DNA of 64,000 bases from Prevotella sp. (lineage in GTDB: Bacteria; Bacteroidota; Bacteroidia; Bacteroidales; Bacteroidaceae): assembly GCA_017469955.1 (NCBI GenBank), contig JAFUFJ010000004.1, positions 1-64,000 of the forward strand. The letters are read 5' to 3'. A program made the position numbers and the translations under genes. The notes under the pieces were generated by a model. It ran no database searches. It was not told the DNA's origin and worked only from the letters and a program-made list of their open reading frames with translations. How positions within the stretch are numbered: position 1 is the first letter of the stretch; each line of letters starts with the position of its first letter. Positions 53,302-61,907 of this stretch are shown here, in pieces.

Positions 53302-54678
53302 CTATTCCTTCGCCGCGAAATGGTTGTAGTCAACGGCCTTTCTCTCTGTCCGACGGCTCATGGAAGGGAACCAGATGTCGCCGGCAGTGAGCCCGCAAGC
53401 GCGGATGGCCTCTATGGCATATTCCAGACGTCCGAAGTCTGCGTCGACGTTATTGGTGCCGAATGTGAACTTCAAGCCTCGAGCCTTCGCCTTGCGAATG
53501 ATGTCGAAACTCGGTATCTTATATCGAGGACTTATCTCCATGGCGATGCCATATCGCTGCAACACGTCAAGCACTTGATCCACACGTTCGTCGGTCCACA
53601 AGCGGTCGTAGTCTGCCATCCAATCGTCAGGAATGTAAGTGGCGTTGGCGTAAATGTCGGCAGGTTCGTAGGTAAGTATTTTGACTGTCTGGTCGACTAT
53701 CATGTCCATATACTCCTGCCGGGTGCGCCCTTCGAGCAGCACTTCTTCGGGATGATAGATGCGGCAGATGCGTCCGTGGTCGACAACCGTCATCGCATCG
53801 GTGAAGATATAGTCGAAAAGCGAGATTGCTTCGCTGCTAAACTGCACCGTCCAACGTCGTCCTTCTCCCTGAGCTCCCATGAGAAATGCCATCGGCTTTA
53901 CTTCTTCATAATAGGCTAAAGCCTCATCATCGTCGGCCAGCATGCGCCCTACTCCACCCTCGCCAAGGTTAGGAGCCACGCCGTAGTTGATGCCGTAGTT
54001 CATCGACATGGCATGGGCTTGCTCCTTGGTGAGCCCGCCTTTCAGGTGGACATGATAGTCGATGACGGGGAAGAAGCGTTGCTGAAGGCGTATGATACTG
54101 TCGTTTTTCTCGTCGACGGGAGGCAGCGTATCACTGGGATTTCTGTCGTCTGCGCCGAGCTGTTTGAGCGTCAAGTTGCGGAACGACACTCGACCCTGAC
54201 GACCCTCAAAGCAGAACCTTCCGCTGCCCAGCCGCTGCCGTTGGTGGGCATCGTCGCGCCAAGGCTCGTCGGGTTCGGTATAGCATACGACCTCCGTTCC
54301 GTTGACTTTCACGGAGATATTCTTCTGCCTGACGGCGACTTCAAAGTCAAACCACTCGCTGCCACCTGCCAGCGAACGGTATAAATTGCGCACGCCGACG
54401 AGGCTTCCCGTCTGCAAAGAACCGTCGATGGGGCTGTCATGAAACCTTACTTCATAGCCATCGCCGTCGCCAGAGGTGTGAAACCACAGCGAGGCCTCTG
54501 CCCCGGAAGGGCAAAGAGCCTGCCCCGTCATGACGAAATGCTCTGTCTCGCTGCCCCACATCCGTGCCTCGCCTGCGCTGACGGCGAGCGACTTCTCTGC
54601 CTCAGCACCGCACGACATGCAGCACGCCACGGCCATTACAGCTGCCGAAGCCTGCAGAAATCTTCTCAGTTCTCTCAT
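53302..54678 (-). CDS. lipoprotein with DUF1080-like domain fused to a PHP-type domain
   Basis: Encodes 458 aa with a lipoprotein-type signal (AVACCMSCGAEAEK, Cys near 23). Residues 45-175 look like a DUF1080/3-keto-disaccharide hydrolase-type concanavalin fold (GYEVRFHDSP, GVRNLYRSLAGGSEWFDFEVAVRQKNISVKVNGTEVV, GRFCFEGRQGRVSFRNLTLK). From 205 it is PHP-like: VIDYHVHLKGG (metal His pair), then PRYKIPSFDIIRKAKARGLKFTFGTNN near the end. PHP domains are metal-dependent phosphoesterases or related hydrolases. The combination is unusual; it may act on a sugar or phosphate at the cell surface. Confidence 0.7.
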   Translation of the reverse strand: MRELRRFLQASAAVMAVACCMSCGAEAEKSLAVSAGEARMWGSETEHFVMTGQALCPSGAEASLWFHTSGDGDGYEVRFHDSPIDGSLQTGSLVGVRNLYRSLAGGSEWFDFEVAVRQKNISVKVNGTEVVCYTEPDEPWRDDAHQRQRLGSGRFCFEGRQGRVSFRNLTLKQLGADDRNPSDTLPPVDEKNDSIIRLQQRFFPVIDYHVHLKGGLTKEQAHAMSMNYGINYGVAPNLGEGGVGRMLADDDEALAYYEEVKPMAFLMGAQGEGRRWTVQFSSEAISLFDYIFTDAMTVVDHGRICRIYHPEEVLLEGRTRQEYMDMIVDQTVKILTYEPADIYANATYIPDDWMADYDRLWTDERVDQVLDVLQRYGIAMEISPRYKIPSFDIIRKAKARGLKFTFGTNNVDADFGRLEYAIEAIRACGLTAGDIWFPSMSRRTERKAVDYNHFAAKE

Positions 54679-54864
54679 CGTTCTGTCTGTATTCCGTTAG
54701 AATTGTTGCACAAAAAGGCAGGCACTCGTCACGGGAAGTGCCCCGCCCAACGATGCAAAATTACGACATATCGGCCGAATATGCAAGATTTTTTACCGGA
54801 AAATCCTGTCGAAAAAAATTCGCGTTCCAGCGCAAGGTAACGCCCGTTGCTGCCCTTTCACGGC

Positions 54865-55059
54865 CAGAAGCGTGAGGGTTCACCGCGAGAAAGCTACCCT
54901 TTCTGCCCAAGAAACCTAAGCTTTCTCGCGGTGAACCCATGGCATTCTCGCCGGCAACCGACAGACTTCCCGTCATGAAAGGGCAGCTTTCTTGTCCGCA
55001 ACCCTTAGCTTTCTCGGCAAGAAGAAATGGCCTTTCCCGGAAGAAATCTTATAACTCAA
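54865..55059. repeat. long degenerate modular palindrome array A10 (7-9 modules)
   Basis: Nine in-phase 22-bp units can be placed. Seven match the module pattern well, for example GAGAAAGCTACCCTTTCTG, AAGAAACCTAAGCTTTCTC and CGCAACCCTTAGCTTTCTC, and the last two are decayed. It lies upstream of the DUF1080-PHP gene and past the metG terminator. The other parts of 54679-55174 show nothing. Confidence 0.75.
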
Positions 55060-55164
55060 TGGCTATCATTTGGTTATACAAATCATTCATAACTCGAAAA
55101 TTCCGGACGAAAATATTTCTTCCTCCGAATTTTCCACGCACGATGCGCCAGACAAGGGGTATCT

Positions 55165-55196
55165 GTCAAAAAAAGAGATGGCCCGAAGACCATCTC
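55165..55196 (-). terminator. terminator of metG
   Basis: On the minus strand, GAGATGG (55196-55190) pairs with CCATCTC (55181-55175), then TTTTTTTG. Confidence 0.85.
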
Positions 55197-55214
55197 GATA
55201 GCTTTTCGTTCAGC

Positions 55215-57278
55215 TCATCCTACCTGACTTCCCGGCTTCACCTTGCGCAGGGTTGTGGTGACGCTGAGCGAGCCGTCATAGTCGGCAGCAGAAAGTATCA
55301 TGCCCTGACTCTCGATGCCCATCATCGAGCGAGGGGGGAAGTTAGCGATGAAGAGCACGTCTTTGCCGACGAGATCTTCGGGCTCGTAGTAGGACGCAAT
55401 GCCCGAAAGTATCGTGCGCGGCTTGCCTGTTCCGTCGTCAAGGATGAACTTCAGGAGCTTCTTCGACTTCTTTACTTTCTCACATTCAACGACGTGTCCG
55501 ACGCGGATGTCAAGCTTCTCAAAGTCGTCAAACACCACGTTCTCCTTCACAGGAGCAGCCTTATACGCCGCTGCCTCATTGGCTTTACGGATGGCTTCGA
55601 GGCGGTCAAGCTGCTTCTGGATGGCCTCGTCGTCGATCTTCTCAAAGAGAAGCTCAGGATCGGCCAGCTGATGGCCGGGCTGAAGCAGGTCGGTCTGGCC
55701 CAGCTGTTGCCAGTCAAGCTCGGGCTTGTTGAGCATGTCTCTCAGCTTCTTCGACGAGAAAGGCAGGAATGGCTCGAAAGCAATGCTCAGGTTGGCAACC
55801 AGCTGAAGCGAGATGTAAAGAATGGTTTCAACCCGTTCCGGATCGGTCTTCCACACCTTCCAAGGCTCGCAATCAGTGATGTATTTGTTACCGATGCGGG
55901 CCAGATTCATCGCTTCTTTTTGGGCTTCACGGAACTTAAACTGGTCGAGAAGGCGTTCCATTCTCTCCTTGACTCCTTTGAACTCTTCTATGGCCTGACC
56001 GTCGGTTTCGGTCAATATTCCACAGGCAGGCACCACGCCATCGAAATACTTCTTGGTGAGCTGGAGGGCACGATTGACAAAGTTTCCATAGATAGCAACC
56101 AGTTCAGAGTTGTTTCTCTCCTGGAAATCTCTCCATGTAAAATTGTTATCTTTGGTTTCAGGTGCGTTGGCAGTCAGCACATATCTCAGAACGTCTTGCT
56201 TGCCGGGAAAGTCTGAAAGGTACTCATGCAGCCAGATAGCCCAGTTGCGAGACGTCGAGATCTTGTCGTTTTCAAGGTTAAGAAACTCGTTGGCAGGCAC
56301 GTTGTCTGGCATGATATATCCCCCATGAGCCTTCATCATCACGGGGAAAATGATGCAGTGGAACACGATGTTGTCTTTGCCGATAAAGTGAACAAGGCGC
56401 GTCTCGTCGTCCTGCCACCATTGCTTCCACGAGCCCCAGCGTTCGGGATGACGCTCGCAGAGTTCCTTAGTGTTGGAGACATAGCCGATGGGAGCGTCGA
56501 ACCATACATAGAGAACCTTGCCTTCTGCACCCTCAACGGGCACGGGAATTCCCCAGTCAAGATCACGAGTCATGGCACGAGGCTGGAGGTCCATCTCAAG
56601 CCATGACTTGCACTGCCCGTAGACATTAGGACGCCATTCCTTGTGCTCATCGAGTATCCAATGCTTCAACCATTCCTGGTATTCATTGAGAGGCAGATAC
56701 CAGTTCTTGGTCTCCTTCATCACTGGAGTCGATCCTGATATGGTTGATTTGGGGTTGATCAGCTCGGTAGGCGAAAGGTCGTGTCCGCATTTCTCACACT
56801 GGTCACCATAAGCTCCCTCGTTATGACAGTGGGGACATTCGCCCGTTATGTAGCGGTCGGCTAAGAACTGATGGGCGTATTCATCGTAAAGTTGGGTGGT
56901 AATCTCTTCTACAAGCTTGCCGTCATCATACAATTTGCGAAAGAAATCTGCAGCAAACTGATGGTGGTTGGGCGACGTAGTACGGCTATAAACGTCAAAG
57001 GAGATGCCGAATTCCTTGAACGATTCTTTGATCATCTGATGGTAACGGTCCACTATATCCTGCGGAGTAACCCCCTCTTTGCGGGCCCTGATGGTGATGG
57101 GCACACCGTGTTCGTCACTTCCACCGATAAATATTACGTCCTTTTTCTGCAGTCTCAAATACCTTACATAGATGTCTGCCGGCACATATACACCAGCCAA
57201 ATGGCCGATATGTACGCCTCCGTTGGCATAGGGAAGTGCTGCAGTAACGGTAGTACGCTTATAGTTCTTCTGTTCCAT
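55215..57278 (-). CDS. metG: methionyl-tRNA synthetase
   Basis: Encodes 687 aa. The HIGH motif is in [15 protein letters not shown], the zinc knuckle is [18 protein letters not shown], and the KMSKS-like loop is [12 protein letters not shown]. The C-terminal 110 residues are an EMAP-II/Trbp111-type OB domain ([24 protein letters not shown]). It charges tRNA-Met. The open frame reaches 57311, but the -7 box at 57309-57316 overlaps that ATG, so [15 protein letters not shown] at 57278 is the start. Confidence 0.97.
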   Translation of the reverse strand: MEQKNYKRTTVTAALPYANGGVHIGHLAGVYVPADIYVRYLRLQKKDVIFIGGSDEHGVPITIRARKEGVTPQDIVDRYHQMIKESFKEFGISFDVYSRTTSPNHHQFAADFFRKLYDDGKLVEEITTQLYDEYAHQFLADRYITGECPHCHNEGAYGDQCEKCGHDLSPTELINPKSTISGSTPVMKETKNWYLPLNEYQEWLKHWILDEHKEWRPNVYGQCKSWLEMDLQPRAMTRDLDWGIPVPVEGAEGKVLYVWFDAPIGYVSNTKELCERHPERWGSWKQWWQDDETRLVHFIGKDNIVFHCIIFPVMMKAHGGYIMPDNVPANEFLNLENDKISTSRNWAIWLHEYLSDFPGKQDVLRYVLTANAPETKDNNFTWRDFQERNNSELVAIYGNFVNRALQLTKKYFDGVVPACGILTETDGQAIEEFKGVKERMERLLDQFKFREAQKEAMNLARIGNKYITDCEPWKVWKTDPERVETILYISLQLVANLSIAFEPFLPFSSKKLRDMLNKPELDWQQLGQTDLLQPGHQLADPELLFEKIDDEAIQKQLDRLEAIRKANEAAAYKAAPVKENVVFDDFEKLDIRVGHVVECEKVKKSKKLLKFILDDGTGKPRTILSGIASYYEPEDLVGKDVLFIANFPPRSMMGIESQGMILSAADYDGSLSVTTTLRKVKPGSQVG

Positions 57279-57308
57279 TGCTTGCTTTCTGTGGTTAATT
57301 TCAGCTTG

Positions 57309-57339
57309 CAAAGTTACGCTAAACTATAGAGAATACAAA
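57309..57339 (-). promoter_or_regulatory. promoter of metG, TTTG-N19-TAACTTTG
   Basis: On the minus strand, TTTG 57339-57336 and TAACTTTG 57316-57309. It rules out the upstream start codon. Confidence 0.85.
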
Positions 57340-57441
57340 ATATTAAAGGTACAAATTTCAGATTTTCCACGCGAAAAAAGAACGCACAACAGCCGTTTCT
57401 CCCTCTCTTTTCAAACGTTCTTCGGCCTCACGGCTGCCGCT

Positions 57442-58443
57442 TCACAGGCTGCTTTCACGGAAAACCAGCCGCATAGCGATGGTCTCATGGCGGATTTTCA
57501 GGTCGCCATTGATGCGCCCGATAAGCATTTCACAGGCTCTTTCGCCCATTCTGTGCGCCTGATCTTCCACAGAAGATATGGACGGAGACAAATAAGCAAC
57601 GTTAGGATCATCGGTAAATCCGATCAGCTTTACATCTTGAGGCATTCGTAAATCGGCATCTTTGAGAGCCTTCATTGCACCATAAATCAGCGTGTTGTTG
57701 ATGGCAAGAACCCCGTCAGGACGCACCTCTGTGGCCAGCAACTGTTGCATAGATTGGTAAGCAGCCTCCTGAGTCATGCTCTCACACCTTACCAATCGCC
57801 GGTCGATGGCTATGTGATGTTCGCGTAAAGCCTCGATGTATCCGTGCTTTCTTCGTTGCACCATATCAATATGATTGGGACCTCCAATGAAGGCAATGCG
57901 CCTGCATCCCTGGCTGATCAGGTGTGAAGTTGCCTCATAAGCAGCCCGAACGCCGTTGGCTACTACCGATGAAAACTGGTCAGAAAGGCATGTCCTTGCG
58001 AAGAATACCACAGGGATGTTCATCTCGTAGAGCTTCATATAATGGTCATAACGGGTAGTGTCTTCGGCCAGACAGGCAATGATTCCCTCCACATGCAGTG
58101 AGGCAAGATTGTCTAATTGCTTCTCTTCGTCGGCCATTCTCTCATGACTATTGGCGCAGATGACGCTGTATCCTTGCTTGCGAGCCTCGTCTTCTATGCC
58201 TGCGATTACTCCCGAATGAAAGTGAGTTACGATGTCAGGAACCACGACACCGATGAGCTTTGGCGCGCCTTTTCGCAAGCTCTGTGCAAAAGGATTGGGC
58301 CTATAGTTCCATCGTTCGGCCAGTTCGTGCACCTTTTTGCGCATCTCTTCGCCGATTTCCGAGCTGTTTTTAAGTGCTCTTGACACTGTAGGAACGCTCA
58401 CACCCAGTTCCTTTGCCATGTCTTTCAGCGTCACTCTTTCCAT
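57442..58443 (-). CDS. LacI-family transcriptional regulator
   Basis: Encodes 333 aa. The N-terminal helix-turn-helix (VTLKDMAKELGVSVPTVSRALKNSSEIG, residues 3-30) and hinge are followed by a periplasmic-binding-protein-like effector domain (LIGVVVPDIVTHFHSGVIAGIEDEARKQGYSVICANS, KLIGFTDDPNVAYLSPSISSVEDQ). It is probably a sugar-responsive repressor or activator. It starts 36 bp after the comF stop and may share that transcript. No operator half-site or sugar gene is adjacent; the nearest carbohydrate gene is the GH43 gene 5 kb away. Confidence 0.9.
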   Translation of the reverse strand: MERVTLKDMAKELGVSVPTVSRALKNSSEIGEEMRKKVHELAERWNYRPNPFAQSLRKGAPKLIGVVVPDIVTHFHSGVIAGIEDEARKQGYSVICANSHERMADEEKQLDNLASLHVEGIIACLAEDTTRYDHYMKLYEMNIPVVFFARTCLSDQFSSVVANGVRAAYEATSHLISQGCRRIAFIGGPNHIDMVQRRKHGYIEALREHHIAIDRRLVRCESMTQEAAYQSMQQLLATEVRPDGVLAINNTLIYGAMKALKDADLRMPQDVKLIGFTDDPNVAYLSPSISSVEDQAHRMGERACEMLIGRINGDLKIRHETIAMRLVFRESSL

Positions 58444-58479
58444 GGAAATGTTTGTTACGTTGTGATTTTTACGATGCTT

Positions 58480-59196
58480 TTACTGCGGCTTTGAGTAGCC
58501 TAACACCAGAATACTGAACCTGCAGTCGCCGGCTTTCATGAGTTCTTTCGCGCAGGCTGTCAGTGTTGCTCCCGTTGTTACCACGTCGTCTACCAGCAGA
58601 ATGTGCTTCCCTCTTACGGCCACGGCATCTGAAAGCGAGAAGGCATTCTCTACATTCTCGAGGCGTTCGACGGCCTTTTTCTGTGTCTGACTTTCGTCAA
58701 AACGGACACGTTGCAATGCATTTTCCGCGACGATGATACCTGTTTCTTCCGAAAGTCCTCTGGCTATTTCCGTGCTTTGGTTGTATCCGCGCTGGTGTTT
58801 CCTTCTCTTTGTCAGCGGAACAGGTATGATAACGTCGACATCTTCAAAGAAACCTTCCTCCCTGAACTCTTGCGCTATCCATCGTCCCATCATACGTCCG
58901 ATGTCGGGACGACGGCCATATTTGAGGCTGTAGATGAACCTTGACGCCTCAGAATGAGGCTGATAGTAGATGAGACTGGCCGCCCGTTCTATGGGGAAGC
59001 GCCCCCAGAACAGCCTTGCAAGTTCGTTGTCATAGGGCGACAATTCATAGCCTGTTCGCGGCATATCCATCTGACACTGTATGCAAAGGCAATCCTCATC
59101 GGCCTGCAAACGCCGTCCACATACCACACAGGCACGTGGAAAGAGCACCTCTTTGATGCTTGATATCAGACTATTCCGTTGCAAACTCATCGGCAT
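58480..59196 (-). CDS. ComF-family phosphoribosyltransferase-like protein
   Basis: Encodes 238 aa. It shows an N-terminal zinc-finger-like part (CVVCGRRLQADEDCLCIQCQ) and a type I PRTase core (VDVIIPVPLTKRRKHQRGYNQSTEIARGL, HILLVDDVVTTGATLTACAKEL). ComF proteins support DNA uptake in competent bacteria, but many Bacteroidetes carry one without known competence. It overlaps the recX gene end by 26 nt. Confidence 0.88.
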   Translation of the reverse strand: MPMSLQRNSLISSIKEVLFPRACVVCGRRLQADEDCLCIQCQMDMPRTGYELSPYDNELARLFWGRFPIERAASLIYYQPHSEASRFIYSLKYGRRPDIGRMMGRWIAQEFREEGFFEDVDVIIPVPLTKRRKHQRGYNQSTEIARGLSEETGIIVAENALQRVRFDESQTQKKAVERLENVENAFSLSDAVAVRGKHILLVDDVVTTGATLTACAKELMKAGDCRFSILVLGYSKPQ

Positions 59197-59647
59197 CTTC
59201 CATGCATTCCCTGATGATATCCATCGTGAAGCCCCGGCTCATGGCAAAGCGTATCAGGCGGACTTTCTGCTCGTAGCCGTCGATATCTCTTAGCTGTCGC
59301 CGTTTCTGCTGCAAGAGTTTTTGCAGGTTTTCCACGAACACTCTCCTGTCGAAGTCGTCCAAAGCTTCTCGAATGAGGTTCTGGTCGACATGCTTCATCC
59401 AGAGCGCTTGTTCGATCTTCCGCGGTCCCCATTTGGCATATCGGGCCTTGTCGCCGACAAAAGCAGCTGCGTATCTCGCGTTGTCTACATAGCGTTCGCT
59501 GACAAGACGCTGCATGATGGCGGCCTGACTGCTGTCGCTGATGCCCCACCGGCGCATCTTTTCTTGGGCATCATGCTCGCAATGTTCGCTTCTCGCACAT
59601 AGCGAAGCCAGTCGCGAGAAAGCCTGTTCGTCGTTCATTTCCTTCAT
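59171..59647 (-). CDS. recX: RecX-family regulatory protein
   Basis: Encodes 158 aa starting MKEMNDEQAFSRLASLCARSEHCEHDAQEKMRRWGI, then SERYVDNARYAAAFVGDKARYAKWGPRKIEQALWMKHV and a third repeat, as in three-helix RecX modules that modulate RecA filaments. The ATG overlaps the prmC stop (ATGA), so translation is coupled. The open frame extends to 59773 inside prmC, but family sequence starts here. Confidence 0.85.
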   Translation of the reverse strand: MKEMNDEQAFSRLASLCARSEHCEHDAQEKMRRWGISDSSQAAIMQRLVSERYVDNARYAAAFVGDKARYAKWGPRKIEQALWMKHVDQNLIREALDDFDRRVFVENLQKLLQQKRRQLRDIDGYEQKVRLIRFAMSRGFTMDIIRECMEDADEFATE

Positions 59648-60483
59648 GGCTGCGTGGCTTTTATGAATCGTTTCCGGCCAAACTGGTCGTCTCTTTCCGT
59701 GATGCCGGCATAGCCTTTTTGGCCGAGCATGTCGCAGAGCTGCCCGGCAAAGAGGGGATTTATCTCCAGCCACAGGCTGCCTTCCTGCCGTAAGGCCTGA
59801 CGTCCATAGTCGGCAATGGCCCGATAGAACCGCAATGCATCTGTGTCGGGTACGAAAAGAGCCTCGTGGGGCTCGTGGCCAAGCACGTGAGATTCCATCG
59901 ACATCTGTTCGCTTTCACAGACATAAGGCGGGTTGGAGACGATGACGTCCCATCGTCTTTCATCCCGTGGAGGGTTCAGGATGTCCTGCTGTTCTACCAC
60001 CACTCCGGCCCTCAACCGTCGGGCATTCTCCCCGGCAACGGCCAGCGGCGTGGGGGCGATGTCCCATGCAGACACCCTGCTTTCGGGCAGTTCCAAGGCC
60101 AGTGTGCAGGCTATGCAGCCCGACCCCGTGCCCATGTCTAACACGGAAAGGCTGCGCTTCTCCGACAGATCGGCAACCATCCACCGGCAGAGTTCTTCCG
60201 TCTCAGGCCGGGGAATGAGCACTCCATGCCTCACGACGAACCGCCTTCCTGCGAAAAAGGCTTCGCCCAGCACATATTGAACGGGCTCTCCGCCGGCCAG
60301 CCGGTGTATGATGGTCTGCAGCCCGGCTTGTTGATCAGCGTCGAGAGAGGCCGTTCCGTCGCACACGATGTCGGCCCATGAGAGGCTGAAACGTTCTTCC
60401 AGCACCAGCCTTACGATAGCCTTCGCCTCGGCAGCGTCGTAGCTTCTCTGCACCTCTCGGCAGGCTTCCTGATAAGTCATCAT
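59644..60483 (-). CDS. prmC: release factor glutamine methyltransferase
   Basis: Encodes 279 aa. It has VLGEAFFAGRRFVV, RPETEEL, the SAM motif VLDMGTGSGCIACTLALEL and the catalytic VIVSNPPYV. PrmC methylates the Gln of the GGQ motif in peptide release factors. The promoter's -7 box ends 6 bp before the first ATG, so the mRNA may have almost no leader; the second codon is also ATG. First gene of the prmC-recX-comF-lacI run and divergent from ribD. Confidence 0.93.
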   Translation of the reverse strand: MMTYQEACREVQRSYDAAEAKAIVRLVLEERFSLSWADIVCDGTASLDADQQAGLQTIIHRLAGGEPVQYVLGEAFFAGRRFVVRHGVLIPRPETEELCRWMVADLSEKRSLSVLDMGTGSGCIACTLALELPESRVSAWDIAPTPLAVAGENARRLRAGVVVEQQDILNPPRDERRWDVIVSNPPYVCESEQMSMESHVLGHEPHEALFVPDTDALRFYRAIADYGRQALRQEGSLWLEINPLFAGQLCDMLGQKGYAGITERDDQFGRKRFIKATQP

Positions 60484-60488
60484 ACGTG

Positions 60489-60521
60489 CAAAGATAAGAA
60501 ATTAGCCTGTCCCGACACAAA
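60489..60521 (-). promoter_or_regulatory. promoter of prmC, TTTG-N21-TATCTTTG
   Basis: On the minus strand, TTTG 60521-60518 and TATCTTTG 60496-60489. The expected transcription start coincides with the ATG at about 60483. Confidence 0.8.
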
Positions 60522-60537
60522 AAAGAAGGAAAAATCT

Positions 60538-60568
60538 TTTGCCAGCCCCTCGATTTTGCTTAATTTTG
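60538..60568 (+). promoter_or_regulatory. promoter of ribD, TTTG-N19-TAATTTTG
   Basis: TTTG 60538-60541 and TAATTTTG 60561-60568, 55 bp before the ribD ATG. Confidence 0.85.
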
Positions 60569-60623
60569 CAACAGTCTGACGATGGCAATGCTGCCTGAGA
60601 CGCCCGACTAACACCGTCATACG

Positions 60624-61556
60624 ATGCTGACAACCGACGAGAGAATGATGGCAAGATGCCTGCAGCTGGCCGTGAAAGGCCGTGAAGGCTCGCGACCCAA
60701 CCCAATGGTTGGGGCTGTGATTGTCGACAATGTGAGCGGAAGAATCATCGGTGAAGGGTGGCATCGGCAATGTGGAAAGGCGCATGCCGAGGTGAATGCC
60801 TTTGCCAGTGTGGCCGAAAGCGACGAGGAACTGCTCCGTCAGTCGACCGTCTACGTTTCGCTTGAGCCCTGCGCCCACTACGGAAAGACTCCGCCTTGTG
60901 CCGACTTGATCGTCAGAAAGGGCGTCAGTCGCGTGGTAGTGGGTTGTGTCGACCCCTTTGCAAAGGTGCAGGGAAGGGGCATCAACCGCATCCGGGAGGC
61001 CGGCATCAGTGTCACGACTGGCGTGCTTGAGGCCCGATGCAGGTGGCTGAACCGAAGGTTTTTCACCTATCATGAGCACCATCGTCCCTATATTATCTTA
61101 AAATGGGCGCAGACAGCCGACGGCTTTATCGACCTTGACGGCCATCCTCTTGCCATATCCACACCGCTGACGCGCGTCTTGGTGCATCAGCTTCGTGCCG
61201 AGGAAGACGCCATTCTCGTGGGACGAGTGACCGAAGAGCGCGAACATCCGCTGCTGAATGTGCGCCACTGGCACGGCCGAAGTCCGCGACGATTCGTGCT
61301 CAGCCACGCCACATCCATCGGCCAAGTGCTCGACGAATGCTACGAACAGCAACTGCAATCGCTCGTTGTCGAGGGCGGAAGGGCCACCCTGCAGTCGTTC
61401 ATCGACCTCGGTCTGTGGGACGAACTGCGCATAGAGACGGCCACAAAGCTCATCAGCGGACGGGGCACCCGGGCCCCACAACGGTCTGAAGCCGTCAGAC
61501 TCTTCGACAGACAGCAGTTCGGCGACAACATCGTCTGCCGGTATATTCCCGCTTAA
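60624..61556 (+). CDS. ribD: bifunctional riboflavin biosynthesis deaminase/reductase
   Basis: Encodes 310 aa. The N-terminal deaminase has HAEVNAF (zinc His and catalytic Glu) and PCAHYGKTPPCADL (zinc Cys pair). The C-terminal reductase domain has PYIILKWAQTADGFI, DAILVGRVTEE, and VVEGGRATLQSFI. It does the second and third steps of riboflavin synthesis from GTP. It is a single-gene unit with its own promoter, divergent from prmC. Confidence 0.95.
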   Translation: MLTTDERMMARCLQLAVKGREGSRPNPMVGAVIVDNVSGRIIGEGWHRQCGKAHAEVNAFASVAESDEELLRQSTVYVSLEPCAHYGKTPPCADLIVRKGVSRVVVGCVDPFAKVQGRGINRIREAGISVTTGVLEARCRWLNRRFFTYHEHHRPYIILKWAQTADGFIDLDGHPLAISTPLTRVLVHQLRAEEDAILVGRVTEEREHPLLNVRHWHGRSPRRFVLSHATSIGQVLDECYEQQLQSLVVEGGRATLQSFIDLGLWDELRIETATKLISGRGTRAPQRSEAVRLFDRQQFGDNIVCRYIPA

Positions 61557-61661
61557 AACTTTACACTTAACTCTCCCTTGGCCACCTTTCCCAAACTTGC
61601 AACTGAGCTTGCTGACCGGGAACGGTGGCCTTCCTTTTCCCGACCCGCGACGATTCATGGC

Positions 61662-61768
61662 GAGAAAGCTATCCATTCTCGTCCGTACATCATAGATGTA
61701 TGAACCATACCAGGCACATGTATGGACGATACACCATAGATGTACGGCCGTGAAACTGGCCTGTTCTC
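61662..61768. repeat. modular 22-bp-period palindrome array A11 (hybrid, 5 modules)
   Basis: Modules with spacers gtc, aac, gac, gcc: GAGAAAGCTATCCATTCTC, CGTACATCATAGATGTATG, CATACCAGGCACATGTATG, GATACACCATAGATGTACG, GTGAAACTGGCCTGTTCTC. The order of module types is the reverse of arrays A2 and A5, so this copy lies in the opposite orientation. It fills part of the 351-bp convergent gap after ribD; the remainder may hold decayed modules. Confidence 0.85.
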
Positions 61769-61907
61769 GGGCGCAGAGGTCAGGATTCGGCCGGAGCATG
61801 ACGTCCGAAGTCACGGCAAACGGAGGGCCTTTTGCCGAAAAAGGAGGACGGATGAAGGAGTGAACGCCAAGCGATGAGGTGGCAAAGGGCTGGCGAAGGC
61901 GGGCACC

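Noticed and set aside
53239-53919. A 226-codon plus-strand ORF
   Set aside because: It is antisense to the DUF1080-PHP gene and has no recognisable sequence.
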